A stretch of 64,000 nt of DNA from Rhinopomastus cyanomelas (Eukaryota > Chordata > Aves > Bucerotiformes > Rhinopomastidae). Shown here in pieces: positions 24,988 to 36,880 of the stretch. How positions within the stretch are numbered: the first letter of the stretch is position 1; each line of letters begins with the position of its first letter. The notes under the pieces were generated by a model. That model had not been told where the DNA came from, did not search any database, and saw only the letters and a list, made by a program, of their open reading frames with translations. The stretch lies in the NCBI GenBank assembly GCA_013400115.1, contig VXBP01004066.1, positions 186,001 through 250,000 of the forward strand, written 5' to 3'. The position numbers and the translations under genes are program-made.

Positions 24988-27900
24988 ATGGATGTCCATT
25001 TTATTTTCCCTTTCTTTAAAGATGTGCTGCAATTTGTTCTGTATCAGGAGCTGTCATTACACATGCTTGATACATTCAACATCCAGAACGTCCATGACAC
25101 AGTTTTGATTTCCTGCCACGTTAGTCAGTAATTTTAAAGTTACAGTAATGCCGCTAAGGTGCTTGCTACCAGTTAGTCTTGTCGAGACAGCCCAGAGCTT
25201 CTCTTGCCAAGCCTGACTGCAGACAGCTGCTGGGGGTTAGTCCTAGGCGGTATTTTAACTCCTTGCTTGCCAAATAGTCCACAGGCTTAAGTTCTTAGGT
25301 CTCATTATGCAGTTACTCAAACCTTTCTGTTTTATGCAACTGGCTTCTAGGTGGAAACCCACCTAAGGTTGGCCGCTGCTCTAGCAAGCACATTTACTTG
25401 TCAGACTTCGGGCATGGAAGTCTTATAGCTGGAAATGAAGTTGTTCTGAAGGTCACTTGATAGATTTGTGGATGTTTCAGAACTGCTCACCTCATACCAC
25501 CTTCTACTTTATGTAGTGTGGAGCTGGTTAAGGCTAGTTAAGCAATATTCTCCCTACTAGCTTCAAGTTTAATCTCTTCAGTGTTGCAGTGACACAGGGG
25601 AGTTTGACCAGCTTACAGGTCATCCATTACATTTATTAATGTAGTTGTATTACAAATTATAATGATTTCATATTATTAAGCATTTCCAAGTAATTTACAT
25701 TGCTGCAATGAGAAGCTCATTTTCAGTTGTGGAATTTTCTTGACTTAACATCTCTTTTGTGATGTGTGCGTGACGTTGCTCCTATCAAGTGCTTTGCTCC
25801 AGTAACAAAATTTAGCAGTGAACAAAATATTCTGGATGCTCCCCATAAGACCTCAGTGGGGTTTTTATGTTCACCAGATACAGTGAATTTATGAACTGAG
25901 CAACTCATAGTGCAGGAGATTGTTTTTTAAATGTATGCAGCAATATCTAGTCTTCAGGCTAACACCAACTTCTCTACTTGTAGATCTTGGCTGTCACACT
26001 TCGACTTCTAGAAACTTTTGAGCTTTAGGGTCTGTGTAAAAGTAGAAACACATTCTGTGATGCTAGGGGATTGCTCTGCAACTGTTTCTCCAGGGTACTT
26101 ACGGCTTTTGCAACAGTCATCTAGAGTGCTGCCATACTTGGACCACTTGAACTCGCTGGAACCATTTAACTCTGCCCATGTGCAGTTAAAAAAGCATTGG
26201 CAGCTTCTGTTTAAGAGTTAAACTCAGTGGGACAGAAGACATCAGAGTGAGTACCCTGGAGGTCTCTCCTGTAGCAGGAACTCTGACTTAATGCTTTTTC
26301 AGATGCTTCTTCAAATGGTAAGGTGAAGTTATGAGTTGCTTGCTTAGGGTGTGTAGAGGTAATTTAAAGGAAGCAGCTTCTGTGCTGCCTGTATGGATTT
26401 ACACGTTCCTCTGAGTGGCCAGCAGGACAGTGCTGAAATGTTTTGAGGATGTTTTCCCTTGGAATTAATGTGCAGCTTCATCTTTCATTGGCAGAGCCTC
26501 TACTAGTAGATCTCTACCAGTAGCTGAAGTTCTCAGGAGATCTCTCAAGTGTTATTGTTGAATTACTGTCTTGCTACATATAGTTCTGTGATCATTAGAA
26601 ATGTTGGCTTTGTTCATGGCAGTTGTGTTATTATCACCCACTAGACCAGAATATTCTAGAATCAACCATCTCTGTTTCAGTGGTGTTGATGCTCTTACAT
26701 TATGTTTTTCTGTTTCAGGGGTTTTTTTTTAAATTAATGGTAACAGTGCAGTATTGTCTAATGTAACATGTAAACACAACCTAAATAACCCAAGCATAGT
26801 AAGGGGCTACAAGGATGCATCCCACTGTTTAGTCAGTCTCAGAATATTTTTGAATGGGAGTTACCAGTATGTGGCTGCTTGGAAAGAAACAACAGAACAG
26901 TCTGTGCTAGGACTGGTTTTTGCTCATTGTGAAGCTGCGCTGAGGAAGGGGAGGAGATTCCTCCTTACATTCAGGTTGGAACAATGGCAAAAACACTATT
27001 TTTCTTTGACTTGACAGTGTGCCAGTTTAAGGTCTTGAAACTTGGATGCATCAAATTAGCTCAGCATTTTTAGTTTTGAAGTAAATATTCTCACACTATG
27101 AATGTTCAAAACATCAGCTTCAACAGAATCCTTCCCTCTCTTTGCATCCAGAGCCCCACAGTTGATGAATACATTGGTCTAAGCTGGGGTTTCTCATCCA
27201 AGTAGCCATCTAAGGTCTTAATCTTGTGAGCAGAACTAAGGGATGCTGTGGCAGAAGCAAGCAGTCTTGTCCTGGCTGCTGCTTCCTCCCTCATCTGCTT
27301 ATCCCTTGTGCTTAACATGAGTGTTTATACAAAAGTCATAAACCAGATGGACTAAATGATTGAGACTTCCTATGAGAAATAATTTTAGTCTGGATCAGCA
27401 ACTTGAGCTGGTTGTCAGCCAGTCAGGAAGACGCTGATGCTGTATATTTTCATTGCAGGGCTAACTTACGCCAGTTCTACATGTTAAGTTACAGGTTGGA
27501 GTCATTCGCATCTTCTTGGCAGGTTTAAGTTCTGATGTTGGGGTTCAGACCTTCTGGTTCTTCTCCCTATGCAACCACACATCCAAATTAGCAAAGCTGG
27601 ATAGGAAAAACTTGTGGCACTTTGCCCTAAAAAGGCTTTCATGAACACTTGCCCCCTTTTTTAAAAAGTAAACAGAAATAACATCACCTTTTCCTTCCAG
27701 CTCTCCAAATGAGTTCTTTGAGCTGTCTGCAGTAAGCACATTTGTGTGTGGAATAGGTTGGTTTAAGAAATGTTGTCTCTAGTGTTCCAGTAGTAATGTG
27801 TTATTTCTGGAATGAGCATTGGGGGGTGGAAATTGCTTTGCAGTCCTTAGTGTTGCCCTTTCTTCTTTCCTCAAGCGGGTTACGCAAGTAGTTGTTCACC

Positions 27901-28261
27901 AGCCTTATTCATTTTCACGGAATAAAGTTGAAGAGCGCTTACAGGAGCAGCTTTGTCAGAGTATCCCTCAGAGGAGCTGCCTGTTGCAGCCGTGGATGGG
28001 AGATGAACCTCTGCAAGCAAGTACACCTTAACAGAACCAAATGGCTTCAAAAATGGAGCCTCTCACCACTGCAGAGTGAATGATTTTAAACAAAGGAAGA
28101 ATCCAAACCAAAAGTGCAGCCTTCTTCCATTCCTTTCACTTCGACCTTGTGGACCAAGGTGATGTGCATCAGGGATGCCAAATGTGCTGGCTTCTGCAAC
28201 TAAACTAAAGAGTGCACAACAAACAGGGTGACTGGTTTCTCTCCATCCCCTTTCATTGAAT

Positions 28262-28570
28262 ATCAGAATCACTTAGGTTAGGAAAGATCTTTAAGCTCAT
28301 CAAGTCCAACTATGAACCCAGCTGTCCCAGCCCACCACACTCCAGATCTCCACAACTTTGAAACGCATCTGGGGTGGTGATTCAACCCCCTGCCTGTTTC
28401 AAGTCCTGTTCCAATGCCTGATGACCCTCTCCATTAAGGTTTTTTTCCTGATATCAGACCTAAACTTCCACTGGTGTGCAACTTGAGGCAGAGTTTCCTC
28501 TTGTCCTGTCACTTGTGACTCATGAGAAGACACCAGCTCCCACCTCTGCAGCCTCCTTCAGGTACTTGTT
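28262..28570 (-). mobile_element. CR1-type 3' fragment, about 310 bp
   Basis: The plus strand shows, in order, AGGTTAGGAAAGATCTTTAAG, CATCAAGTCCAACTATGAAC, the CCACACTCCAGATCT block, CTGTTCCAATGCCTGATGACC, TTTTTTCCTGATATCAGACC and TTCCTCTTGTCCTGTCACTTG. This is the 3' UTR and C-terminal end of a CR1 subfamily in reverse orientation. It lies 1.3 kb before the candidate SOCS5 exon 2, antisense to the gene. Confidence 0.88.
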
Positions 28571-29899
28571 GACAGCAATTTCATGTTAGTTTGGGGTTTT
28601 GATTTTTGTTGCAAGAATTGTCTGATTGTTTTCCTTCATTGTTTTGCCCTGGTTATCTTTCAAGCTTTTGAAGCTCTTGTCATCTGAAAATGCTCTACCT
28701 CTAGGGTGCCTACTACCAGATAGGGGTTTTTTTTTAAGGCAACTCATACCAGTTCAAAGTAGAAAGAAGTAATTTTGAGTTGAAAAAGAAATTGTTTTAG
28801 GACCATTGCTCCAATTTATCTTTCTTAGAAAATCTACAAGTGGATAAATTAACTTTGTGGACTTTAATGGAGTTAAATTTTTGTTTTGTAAAACCAGAAT
28901 GGAAAACTGGCTTTAGAGCCACTTCAGAATTAGTGTTTTGTCCACAGGAGTAGCAGGGCCTGACTTTAAGTGTTTCAGTGATTTTAGTACTTCCAGACGC
29001 AAATGGAAACTCAATAGTGTTTGGTACTTTCCTGGCATCTGGGCTGCTGCCTAGAAGTATGAGCTTTTAATATTCACCTAGTGATTGCTTAACCCTGTAG
29101 GGTTTTTTTATTCCAGTAAATGCATTGTTATTTACATATTTCCCTTTGTGATCCACTCATAAACCTTTAACACAAGCTCCCAAATGTTTTCTGTTAACTC
29201 TGCTTGCTATCCTGAGCTTTGTTCTAGTGTGGAGAAGCAGATTATTCTCCTCTGCCCTGTTCATGTGACAGTAGATTCCCAAGAGTGTCATGCACGTACC
29301 AAATCCCTCAACTCCTCTTGGATTTCTACAAAACAATGATGATTATTTTAGGGAAGTGCTGACCTGCTCTTAATAAAGAACCTGTCTTGTATTCCACTTC
29401 ACCAATTTTAGAATCAAGGTTCATATTCCTTCTCTTGCCTCACAATCATGTAACATCCTTGTGGCAAGCGCAGCAGCCGCTTACCTGGAAAAGTAATATT
29501 AGCAAAGTGTGTATTTTTAGCTGTCTTTTGATGTGATGCAGCAGCTGGAAACAAGGAGAGGCAGCATGAGGTGATCTCACAGCACTGCCAACCACAGCTT
29601 GGGAACCACCACTTTGGGCTTGAGACCAAAACATGGGTAAACCATTTGTGCAGGCCCCAGGGTGAGGTCCAGATGCTCTGGCTGCACTCTTGGTTCTCAA
29701 AAGCTTTATTTGAGGCTCCGTCTTTGGACAAATGTTGTTAACGCATGAATAACATGCTGCAAAGCGTTTTGTTTATTTTAACAGGCATTAAAAATATATA
29801 ATGAATTGGCAGCACACACCACTAAAATAGCCCTTGTCAATATCAAGATGAAAAGATATTGCAACAACTAACCAAATGCCATTTCTTTTCTCATTACAG

Positions 29900-29991
29900 T
29901 AATCGTGTCCGCAGCTCAGAGAGGGAATTGGACAAGTTCATGTTGAGGCATATTCTCAAGCCAAGCTACAGAGACAAGTATACTTTCCTGG
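29900..29991 (+). other. SOCS5: predicted SOCS5 leader exon 2 (92 bp)
   Basis: The splice signals are strong on both sides. A pyrimidine tract ending TTTTCTCATTACAG lies before 29,900, and CCTGG|GTAAGG lies at the 3' end. Between them one frame is open throughout and has a coding-like composition with many charged residues (it includes SERELDKFMLRHILKPSYRD). If joined to exon 3 at 31,348, this frame continues for six more codons and stops just past the SOCS5 ATG. It therefore cannot be an N-terminal extension of SOCS5 and would act as a leader exon. An exon of an unrelated transcript is the alternative. Confidence 0.55.
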
Positions 29992-31367
29992 GTAAGGAGG
30001 GGACCTGTATTCTGTAACAAACGGTAGTTAACCTTTGAAGTCTAACTCTTGACAAGAACAGTCTGTCAACCCACAGTTGCTGTTCATACAACAACTTTGT
30101 GTATGAATTTCTCTGCAAGTATCTCCCTCCTTAGTTACTGCTTGTGTGTTCAGGTTGTCATTAGCACCATGTTCTAGGCAATTGATACCAGAGACTGTTA
30201 AGGTCTTCCCACCTCTCTGCCTCCACATCAGATCCTTCAGATTCATTGTCCTTTGGCGATTCTCCTGTAAGATTCTGCAGCACCAGAGGAATGTGCCTTC
30301 AAAATAAGGTTTCCAAAGCACAGAACTGTTTCCACAGAGAATTAAGTTAGATAAGATGATGACTCTTAGTCCTTTAAGTTTCACACTTTTCTCAGAAGTT
30401 AATTAGACCTAATCTAGCTTGGCATTGCATGACTTTTTTTTTTTCTTTAGTACAAAACTAGCCTGTTTCTCTCTGTCCTAGGGCAGTCCTGTGTTTTTGG
30501 CAGACTTGTTCTAATTATCAGACATGGTTTCTAAAGAAGTAGCTGCAGAATACACGTTACTAATGTTTTTATCTCTTTATCTTTGTGATTCACCATCATC
30601 GTGTTTCTGTTGTAGAATTGCTTTCTTTTTAAGTGCTTTTGCTAAAGATAGAAAAACTCCTTGGGCTCTTTCATTCTTTCATATCCTAAGTAATAAAGCC
30701 AGACAGTTTTGGTGAGGGTTTTTTTTTAGCTGTTTCCTGTGTTTGGCTTTTATAATGTATTAGAGAATTCCAAATTCTGCTGGTACCTGACTGCCTTTCC
30801 TTGTCTCTGGGAGATGGGCTCATCTAAGAATGCCAAATGCTTTTTTCTCCCCTAAATTTCTGTTTTTAAAAAATTTCTAATTTTTTTTAAAATCTGGTCA
30901 GTTATGGCTTGGAATTTATCTGAGCTGTGACTGGAGCTTTTGCTTGTAGCTGATATAGCTGGACATTTGCAACACACTTGCCAGGTTCCACTGTTCTCCT
31001 AGCTTGGAGTGACTTGAATAGTTCCTTTTCAGGATTTGTGTTACTGGTGCTAATTGGAAGCTTGTCAGGGAATTGTACCTTACATATAGCTTAAATTCTT
31101 CCTAAAATAAGGAATTTTAGGCTGAATCTTCTTCACAGTGTATTTTCTAAAGCCCAGAATGGTGTGATGCTCATCACTTCCACCTGACCATGCAAACACC
31201 AGGCAGCTTTTCCAGATGTAGTGTGTTCAGTTAATACCTGTCTTATGTCTGTAACTTAATTGGTAATTGAAGATGTATCCACTTGTTTTAAAAAACACCT
31301 GTATTTTTATTTCAATCTTATTATATTTATTCTACTCTTGACTTTAGATAACATAATCCATGGATAA
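29940..31367 (+). promoter_or_regulatory. predicted spliced upstream ORF overlapping the SOCS5 start codon
   Basis: The ATG at 29,940 opens a frame of 17 codons plus one base to the donor at 29,991. After the acceptor at 31,348 the frame reads through the leader and ends at TAA 31,365-31,367. It spans the SOCS5 ATG (31,360) in a different frame. The total is about 23 codons. The context of its ATG is weak (T at -3). Such overlapping uORFs are a known way to lower initiation at the main start. The prediction depends wholly on the splice junction. Confidence 0.4.
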
Positions 31368-32970
31368 AGTGGGAAAGATGTGGAACAATTTCAAATACAG
31401 GTGCCAGAATCTCTTTGGTCATGAAAGTGGAAGCCAAAATGAAAATGTGGTTGTGAACTCCAGTAGCTGCTCATCTGCTAAAGAGAAAACTATCCAGATA
31501 TCTGATTTGTCTCAACAACAGCCCAGCAGCCCTTTGAGAGAAAATGTTGCTTTGCAATTAGGTTTAAGCCCTTTAAAGAATTCGGCAAGGCGGAACCAAA
31601 ACTGTGTCACGGAAATTCCTCAGATTGTTGAAATAAGCATTGAAAAAGAGAATGATTCGTGCGTCACCACAGGAGCTCGCCTCACACGAAGAGACTCTTA
31701 CTCTCGACATGCTCCTTGGGGTGGGAAGAAGAAGCATTCCTGCTCTACCAAAACCCAGAGCTCCTTAGACACTGAGAAAAGGTTTGGTAGAACACGAAGT
31801 GGTTTGCAGAGGAGAGAGAGACGCTATGGGGTGAGCTCAGTCCATGATATGGATGCGGTCTCAAGCAGGACAGTGGGGAGCCGTTCTCTGCGACAGCGTC
31901 TGCAGGATACTGTTGGGCTGTGTTTTCCCATGAGAACTTACAGCAAACAATCCAAACCTCTGTTCTCCAACAAGAGAAAAATCCATCTTTCTGAACTGAT
32001 GCTTGAAAAATGCCCTTTTCCTGCCGGCTCAGATCTGGCTCAGAAGTGGCACCTGATAAAACAACACACAGCCCCTGTGAGTCCTCACTCGACATTTTTT
32101 GACACGTTTGACCCTTCCTTGGTTTCCACAGAGGATGAAGAAGACAGACTCAGAGAGAGACGTAGACTTAGCATTGAAGAAGGGGTTGATCCCCCTCCCA
32201 ATGCCCAAATACATACTTTTGAAGCTACAGCACAGGTGAATCCATTGTATAAACTGGGACCAAAGTTAGCCCCTGGTATGACTGAGCTGACCGGGGACAA
32301 AAGCATACCAGCAACAGGGAACTGCGACTCTGAAGAGGACACAACCACGCTCTGCCTGCAATCGCGCAGGCAGAAGCAGCGTCAGATGTCTGTAGAGAGC
32401 CACGGCCATATCAGTAGGCAGGGGGCTTGGAAGGTGCACACTCAGATTGATTATATCCACTGCCTCGTGCCAGACTTACTTCAGATCACAGGTAACCCCT
32501 GTTACTGGGGCGTGATGGACCGCTATGAAGCAGAAGCACTTCTGGAGGGTAAACCCGAAGGCACTTTTTTGCTCAGGGATTCAGCGCAAGAGGACTACCT
32601 CTTCTCAGTGAGCTTCCGTCGTTACAACCGATCACTGCATGCACGCATTGAGCAGTGGAACCACAACTTCAGTTTTGACGCCCATGACCCCTGTGTGTTT
32701 CACTCCTCCACTGTTACAGGGCTCCTGGAACACTACAAAGACCCCAGCTCTTGCATGTTCTTTGAACCGTTACTTACTGTGTCTCTGAACAGGACTTTTC
32801 CCTTCAGCCTGCAGTACATCTGCCGGGCAGTCATCTGCAGGTGCACCACGTATGACGGCATCGATGACCTTCCTCTCCCCTCCATGTTGCAGGACTTTCT
32901 AAAGGAGTATCACTATAAACAAAAAGTCAGGGTGCGGTGGCTGGAGCGGGAACCCCTAAAAGCAAAGTAA
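31360..32970 (+). CDS. SOCS5: suppressor of cytokine signaling 5 (SOCS5), complete, 536 aa
   Basis: Cytoplasmic adaptor that dampens JAK/STAT and EGF receptor signalling and recruits an Elongin B/C-Cullin5 ubiquitin ligase. The length equals that of mammalian SOCS5. The long N-terminal region (residues 1-380) is basic and Ser-rich. It includes the conserved segment around 175-250 that in SOCS4/5 binds JAK. The SH2 domain spans about 381-480 with the phosphotyrosine-binding Arg406 in FLLRDS. The SOCS box is at about 482-530, with an Elongin C-binding start LQYICRAVI and a Cullin-box LPLPSMLQDFL. The coding region is uninterrupted in one exon, as in other vertebrates. A pyrimidine-rich tract and AG at 31,346-31,347 give a clear acceptor 12 bases before the ATG, so the start is certain. 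+4 is G, -3 is T. SOCS4 is the nearest paralogue, but the N-terminal half and length fit SOCS5. Confidence 0.98.
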   Translation: MDKVGKMWNNFKYRCQNLFGHESGSQNENVVVNSSSCSSAKEKTIQISDLSQQQPSSPLRENVALQLGLSPLKNSARRNQNCVTEIPQIVEISIEKENDSCVTTGARLTRRDSYSRHAPWGGKKKHSCSTKTQSSLDTEKRFGRTRSGLQRRERRYGVSSVHDMDAVSSRTVGSRSLRQRLQDTVGLCFPMRTYSKQSKPLFSNKRKIHLSELMLEKCPFPAGSDLAQKWHLIKQHTAPVSPHSTFFDTFDPSLVSTEDEEDRLRERRRLSIEEGVDPPPNAQIHTFEATAQVNPLYKLGPKLAPGMTELTGDKSIPATGNCDSEEDTTTLCLQSRRQKQRQMSVESHGHISRQGAWKVHTQIDYIHCLVPDLLQITGNPCYWGVMDRYEAEALLEGKPEGTFLLRDSAQEDYLFSVSFRRYNRSLHARIEQWNHNFSFDAHDPCVFHSSTVTGLLEHYKDPSSCMFFEPLLTVSLNRTFPFSLQYICRAVICRCTTYDGIDDLPLPSMLQDFLKEYHYKQKVRVRWLEREPLKAK

Positions 32971-34355
32971 ACAGAAACCAGAATAAGCTCCTAGAATATG
33001 CTCTTTTCTTTCTTTTTCCTTTGTGCGTGTGTGCATTACGGTTTAACCGCAGCAAGCACACCAGTCGATGTCTGGCTTTTCCGCAATACCCTGTTTAAGC
33101 TGAGGGTACTGTTTAGTACACTGTCAGATGCTGCCTGCTGTTAACCCAGCCAAGCTGTTGATGCCTCTTGGAAACAGCAACAGGCAGACACAATTCTGCA
33201 CGGTTTTTGTGTTGGGGTGTTTTTTTATTAAGGCCTAATGAAAATATTTTATGCTGATTTCTAAATATTTCATCGCCCCTTTTTTAGCTGTAGTAATTGG
33301 ATGAAGAAACTACGAGGCATTTTCCATGGGGCATTTGTGTAATGCAGATAAAGGCTTTGTTGGAGGAGTGTTTCTGCTGATCTAGAAAGTGTTGTTCTTA
33401 CCAATTACCTTCTTGAAAACTTACTCAAGTACTAACTTAGCTCACCAAAAAGTTTCCAAATATGAGCAACAGAGTATTTCTTGTAATGAAGCAGCAGTCC
33501 ATTAAGAGTGAATGTGCTTTGATGCTAAGCAATGAGTCATCCTTTTCTCAGTGGGATCTTTAAGACTTTTAAATGCCTGTAATTCTGTTTTAAACACCTG
33601 GAGATTTCAGTGGTTTTGGTAGCAAAGGTAACACTGTCTCAGGCAGCCAGATACCTTCCTTTGGCAACCAGATACCTTCCAGTGTGAGTTACTGGTTGGG
33701 TGGCAGGACATGGGCTTATTTAATGCCCAGGAAACAAAAGATTGTGTGAGGTTTTAATATTCTAATTAATTTTTTGGTGGTCTGGCCTGTAGTGACTGAC
33801 AATGGGAAGGACCAGTGAAGGGGGGGGGGAACTTATTTAAAGCTGTCTGATATTTTTACAGAGAAAATGTTAAGTGGTTGAATTATGATAATCAGCACCC
33901 AAAACCTGATGTCTCTGAAGCAAATGTTGGGTCTCAAAGATACTGTTCTACTTCATTTGTAAATACCTTTTCCATTACAAAGGATGTTAAAAACATTGAA
34001 AAGCAATATGCACTGATGAAGTTCCAACAGATAACTTGGAAATGAGATTCCGAGTTCCAGTTGCTTATTTAATTGGAGATGGGGCTTCAAGCAGTTCCGT
34101 CTTAAACACTTTTGCACTAAAATCATGTTGGAATGCCCTAACCCCCTGTTTAACTGTTTTGTACCAATCATGAGTGCTCCCTAGTTTCTTTACCAGCTGC
34201 TACAGTGTGTTACTACTACTTCTCTCTGGCAGTGACCTGTGTGAAGTAGAGAACATTTTGGCAGCAAGTACAACAACTGTTATTCTTGTATGCTACACTA
34301 ACCCTTCTATCAGTGTATTTTCTGCTTGCTGTGCCTTGTTCTGGCTTTTTGTGCT

Positions 34356-34361
34356 AATAAA
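34356..34361 (+). terminator. candidate proximal polyadenylation signal AATAAA
   Basis: AATAAA is followed within 30 bases by the GT-rich GGTATGTTCAGTGTTATTATT, a plausible downstream element. It would give a 3' UTR of about 1.4 kb. Confidence 0.45.
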
Positions 34362-34923
34362 GTACGGTATGTTCAGTGTTATTATTGGATATCGGCTCTT
34401 TTTATGGATCACCCAACATGTAGCCGATAACTGAATTTTTAACAGACTTTGCTTAGTCTAGGAGATGCTCAGATCCTGTGCAGTTCAATATTGGTATCCC
34501 TGGGTTCTGGTAACATGCTTAGTGGCAGCCCAAGAGCATGAGCACTGTTGAATAACGCTGCCGTCACTGCAAAGGCACTATCATCTGTGGATAAGTAAAT
34601 GTTAAGCAAAACTTACTCTAAACCAGGTCTGAACCCCATCAGTGTTTCAGCTCATTCTTAGCAAACTGCTTAGCTCAATGTTTTGATCCTCTCTGCTGAG
34701 TATGGAACTGTTCCTGTAGATTGACAGTACAGCAGTGGCATTCGTTCACTTCTAGGCTATTTTAATAAGTAAATGTAGGTGCCAACTGGCCAAATGTCCT
34801 GTTTTTACCAAAGAATGCTGTCAATTTATGTTGGGGTATTTTTGTAGTTAAAAAAACCACCCCCAAAACTTAAGAGCGGAGAGGTACAATTTCTGTTCTA
34901 TCACATATTTATCCTGAACTACA

Positions 34924-34929
34924 ATAAAC
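34924..34929 (+). terminator. candidate polyadenylation signal AATAAA
   Basis: AATAAACC in AT-rich context. The downstream GT-rich element is less clear than at 34,356 or 36,605. Confidence 0.3.
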
Positions 34930-36604
34930 CAAAGTATCTGACAACTTCATCTGAACTTAAGTCATGTAGATGTTGGTGTTGGTAGAGCCTAAAACTTTTC
35001 TGTTGGTGTCATCGTCACTTTATTTCTTCTGGAACTCATAACGTGCACCCAAAGGGGAATGATTCACTGACTGGAACCACACTGCATAGAGGAAATTCGT
35101 CCTGTGAGGGGCTGATCTGAAGCACCCAGAAAGCACTATAAAACGCAATTTAATACGCTTGTGGAAAATGTTGGGAATCCTGTTCTGCTTCTCTTCTGTG
35201 TTAAAGGACTCCAGCTGTTGAAGGGGAACTTGTGTTTAGGATGTGTCTATAAGAAACAGTCACCGGGGCTTGTGTCACTGGATATGTGACTCCTGCTTTA
35301 AAATCTAAGCTTCAGATTTAAACCCCAATCATCAGCATGAAACTGCACCTAAGTGTACCTTCACCTTGTTCACACTGTTCCCTCAGCCAGAGCTGAATTC
35401 CAAAGGAGTTTACTCAAATCTTGCTTTTCAACACTGGTGCCCTCCAGCCAACCCATAGCAGGCTTTGTCCCCTGTTGTTTGTTTGACTTGCAAGATCAGA
35501 GCTGTGCTGTTGTTGTTCATGTGGTCAAGAATATACAGTTGTTCAACGTTTTGTCATGTGGAGGAAAAATTAAAGCCCCCAAACCCTTATCTCAACGTTT
35601 GCTTTTGCATTTGTGTAAATAAGTTTACAGAGAGGATTTATTGCTCCTTTACAACACACTCACAAGTGAATTGTTTCTGTATGTTTCTACATGATTCTCC
35701 TTTTTTTAAGGTTTTGCTTCATTGAAATATGTGGACTAACTTGGCTAAGTCCAGTTGGATTTGGTTATGTGGTGGATGGTTGTTTAACACTGCGTCTTAT
35801 ACATTGTCCTTTGGAGATGACTCACTTCCACAGAAGTAGTTGGAGGAAGGAATTATTTTGTATCTGATGTTGGAAAATAATTGTGCTAATAACCTGTTGT
35901 TGCCATGCAGCATATGGAGGGGTTTTAGTCCAACTGCAAGTTTAAAAATTAGGGCATTAAATCAAAATGGTTTTAGAATTTTACAGCTACGTCCCCTTGG
36001 GATCAGAGAAAAGTAACTACTGTGTTTTGAGTGTATGTGAGGGTCTACGGGTTGGGGTTTTTTAATAGGCTTTACAGGATGTGTAGACACTTGTCTGGGT
36101 AATTTCCATGTCAGAATGAAACTGAAGTACTTGACAAAGCTCTGTGTTGTGTATTGAAGACTGATTGCTTATGGAAGTCTTCTTTAAATTGGACACACCT
36201 GGCTTTTGAAAGCTCTTTGACAGGATGAATTCAGACTTTTGCTAGGTCTCAGCCAGAGTCACCTCCTAAAGTCCTGGCTGAACTTGAAGGTTCCACGGTG
36301 GTTAGCAACTAGTATGCATTCTGAATTTCTGGGATACAGAAGGGTTTTGCTATGGGCTCCATGCACAAGCCAAACTGTTTGCAGAGTGCTTTATTGCTGA
36401 TCTCCCACAGAGCTGCGTGTTAGACCAAAGCTGTTGAGTTGCCGAGCACAAGAGAGATGATCCTGCTGGAAGCTTGGTGGGATTTTATTTTTTCAAAGCT
36501 ACTCTGAACACAGTATTTAATGGAAACCATGATGTGTTTGGAAGCCACCTGGAGTCCACCAACCTGGTGAGCGTTGGAATCCTCACAGTTCTCTGTGCAT
36601 TATA

Positions 36605-36610
36605 AATAAA
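36605..36610 (+). terminator. candidate distal polyadenylation signal AATAAA
   Basis: AATAAA is followed by GTTTTATTTGTGTCC, a good GT-rich element. A second AATAAA (36,719-36,724) lies 114 bases on. CR1 tails begin at 36,881, so the transcript probably ends before them. Confidence 0.5.
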
Positions 36611-36718
36611 AGAACTGTTTTATTTGTGTCCTTAGCTGTATTGATCTGTTAGAGCCAGAGGACTGAGCTGTGTGTTCTGCTGCTGCCACACTTGTCCAGG
36701 CAGTTGTCTCCTGTGACC

Positions 36719-36724
36719 AATAAA
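36719..36724 (+). terminator. candidate distal polyadenylation signal AATAAA
   Basis: AATAAA preceded by CTGTGACC and followed by GATTTGTTCATAATCTTT. An alternative end for the long SOCS5 transcript. Confidence 0.35.
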
Positions 36725-36880
36725 GATTTGTTCATAATCTTTAAAAAACATTATAATAGACTAATCTTGCAGACAGGCTTGACTGTGGCTTGTGTCTGCC
36801 AAACACAGTTGCCTGAAAATGTCTGAATTTTCAGCTTTGGTGGGTTTGGGTTGATGTGGTTTTTTTTCGTTTTTAATTCC

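Larger units (their letters stand above)
13906..29899 (+). other. SOCS5: predicted SOCS5 intron 1
   Basis: About 16 kb of AT-moderate sequence between the CpG island and the candidate exon 2. It has no supported protein-coding exon. It contains CR1 pieces at 16,594, 20,945, 22,594 and 28,262 and a sequencing gap at 24,960. The intervals 14,110-16,590, 16,690-20,940, 22,630-24,945, 24,988-28,260 and 28,571-29,899 hold nothing else that I recognise. The intron status depends on the exon 1 and exon 2 calls. Confidence 0.5.
32971..36625 (+). other. SOCS5: SOCS5 3' UTR (extent inferred)
   Basis: AT-rich sequence with many ATTTA motifs and several AATAAA signals, free of recognisable repeats until 36.88 kb. 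A 13-base string CCAGATACCTTCC is duplicated 21 bases apart at 33,647 and 33,668. Absence of CR1 insertions over 3.7 kb fits transcribed, constrained sequence. The true end could be 34.4, 34.9 or 36.6-36.7 kb depending on which signal is used. The open frames here (for example 34,174-34,434) lack motifs. Confidence 0.6.

Noticed and set aside
24926..25108. 60-codon frame across the N gap
   Set aside because: Spans unknown bases and a homopolymer, so the translation is meaningless.
31745..32460. Minus-strand frames inside SOCS5
   Set aside because: Shadows of a strongly conserved coding exon, with no independent motif.
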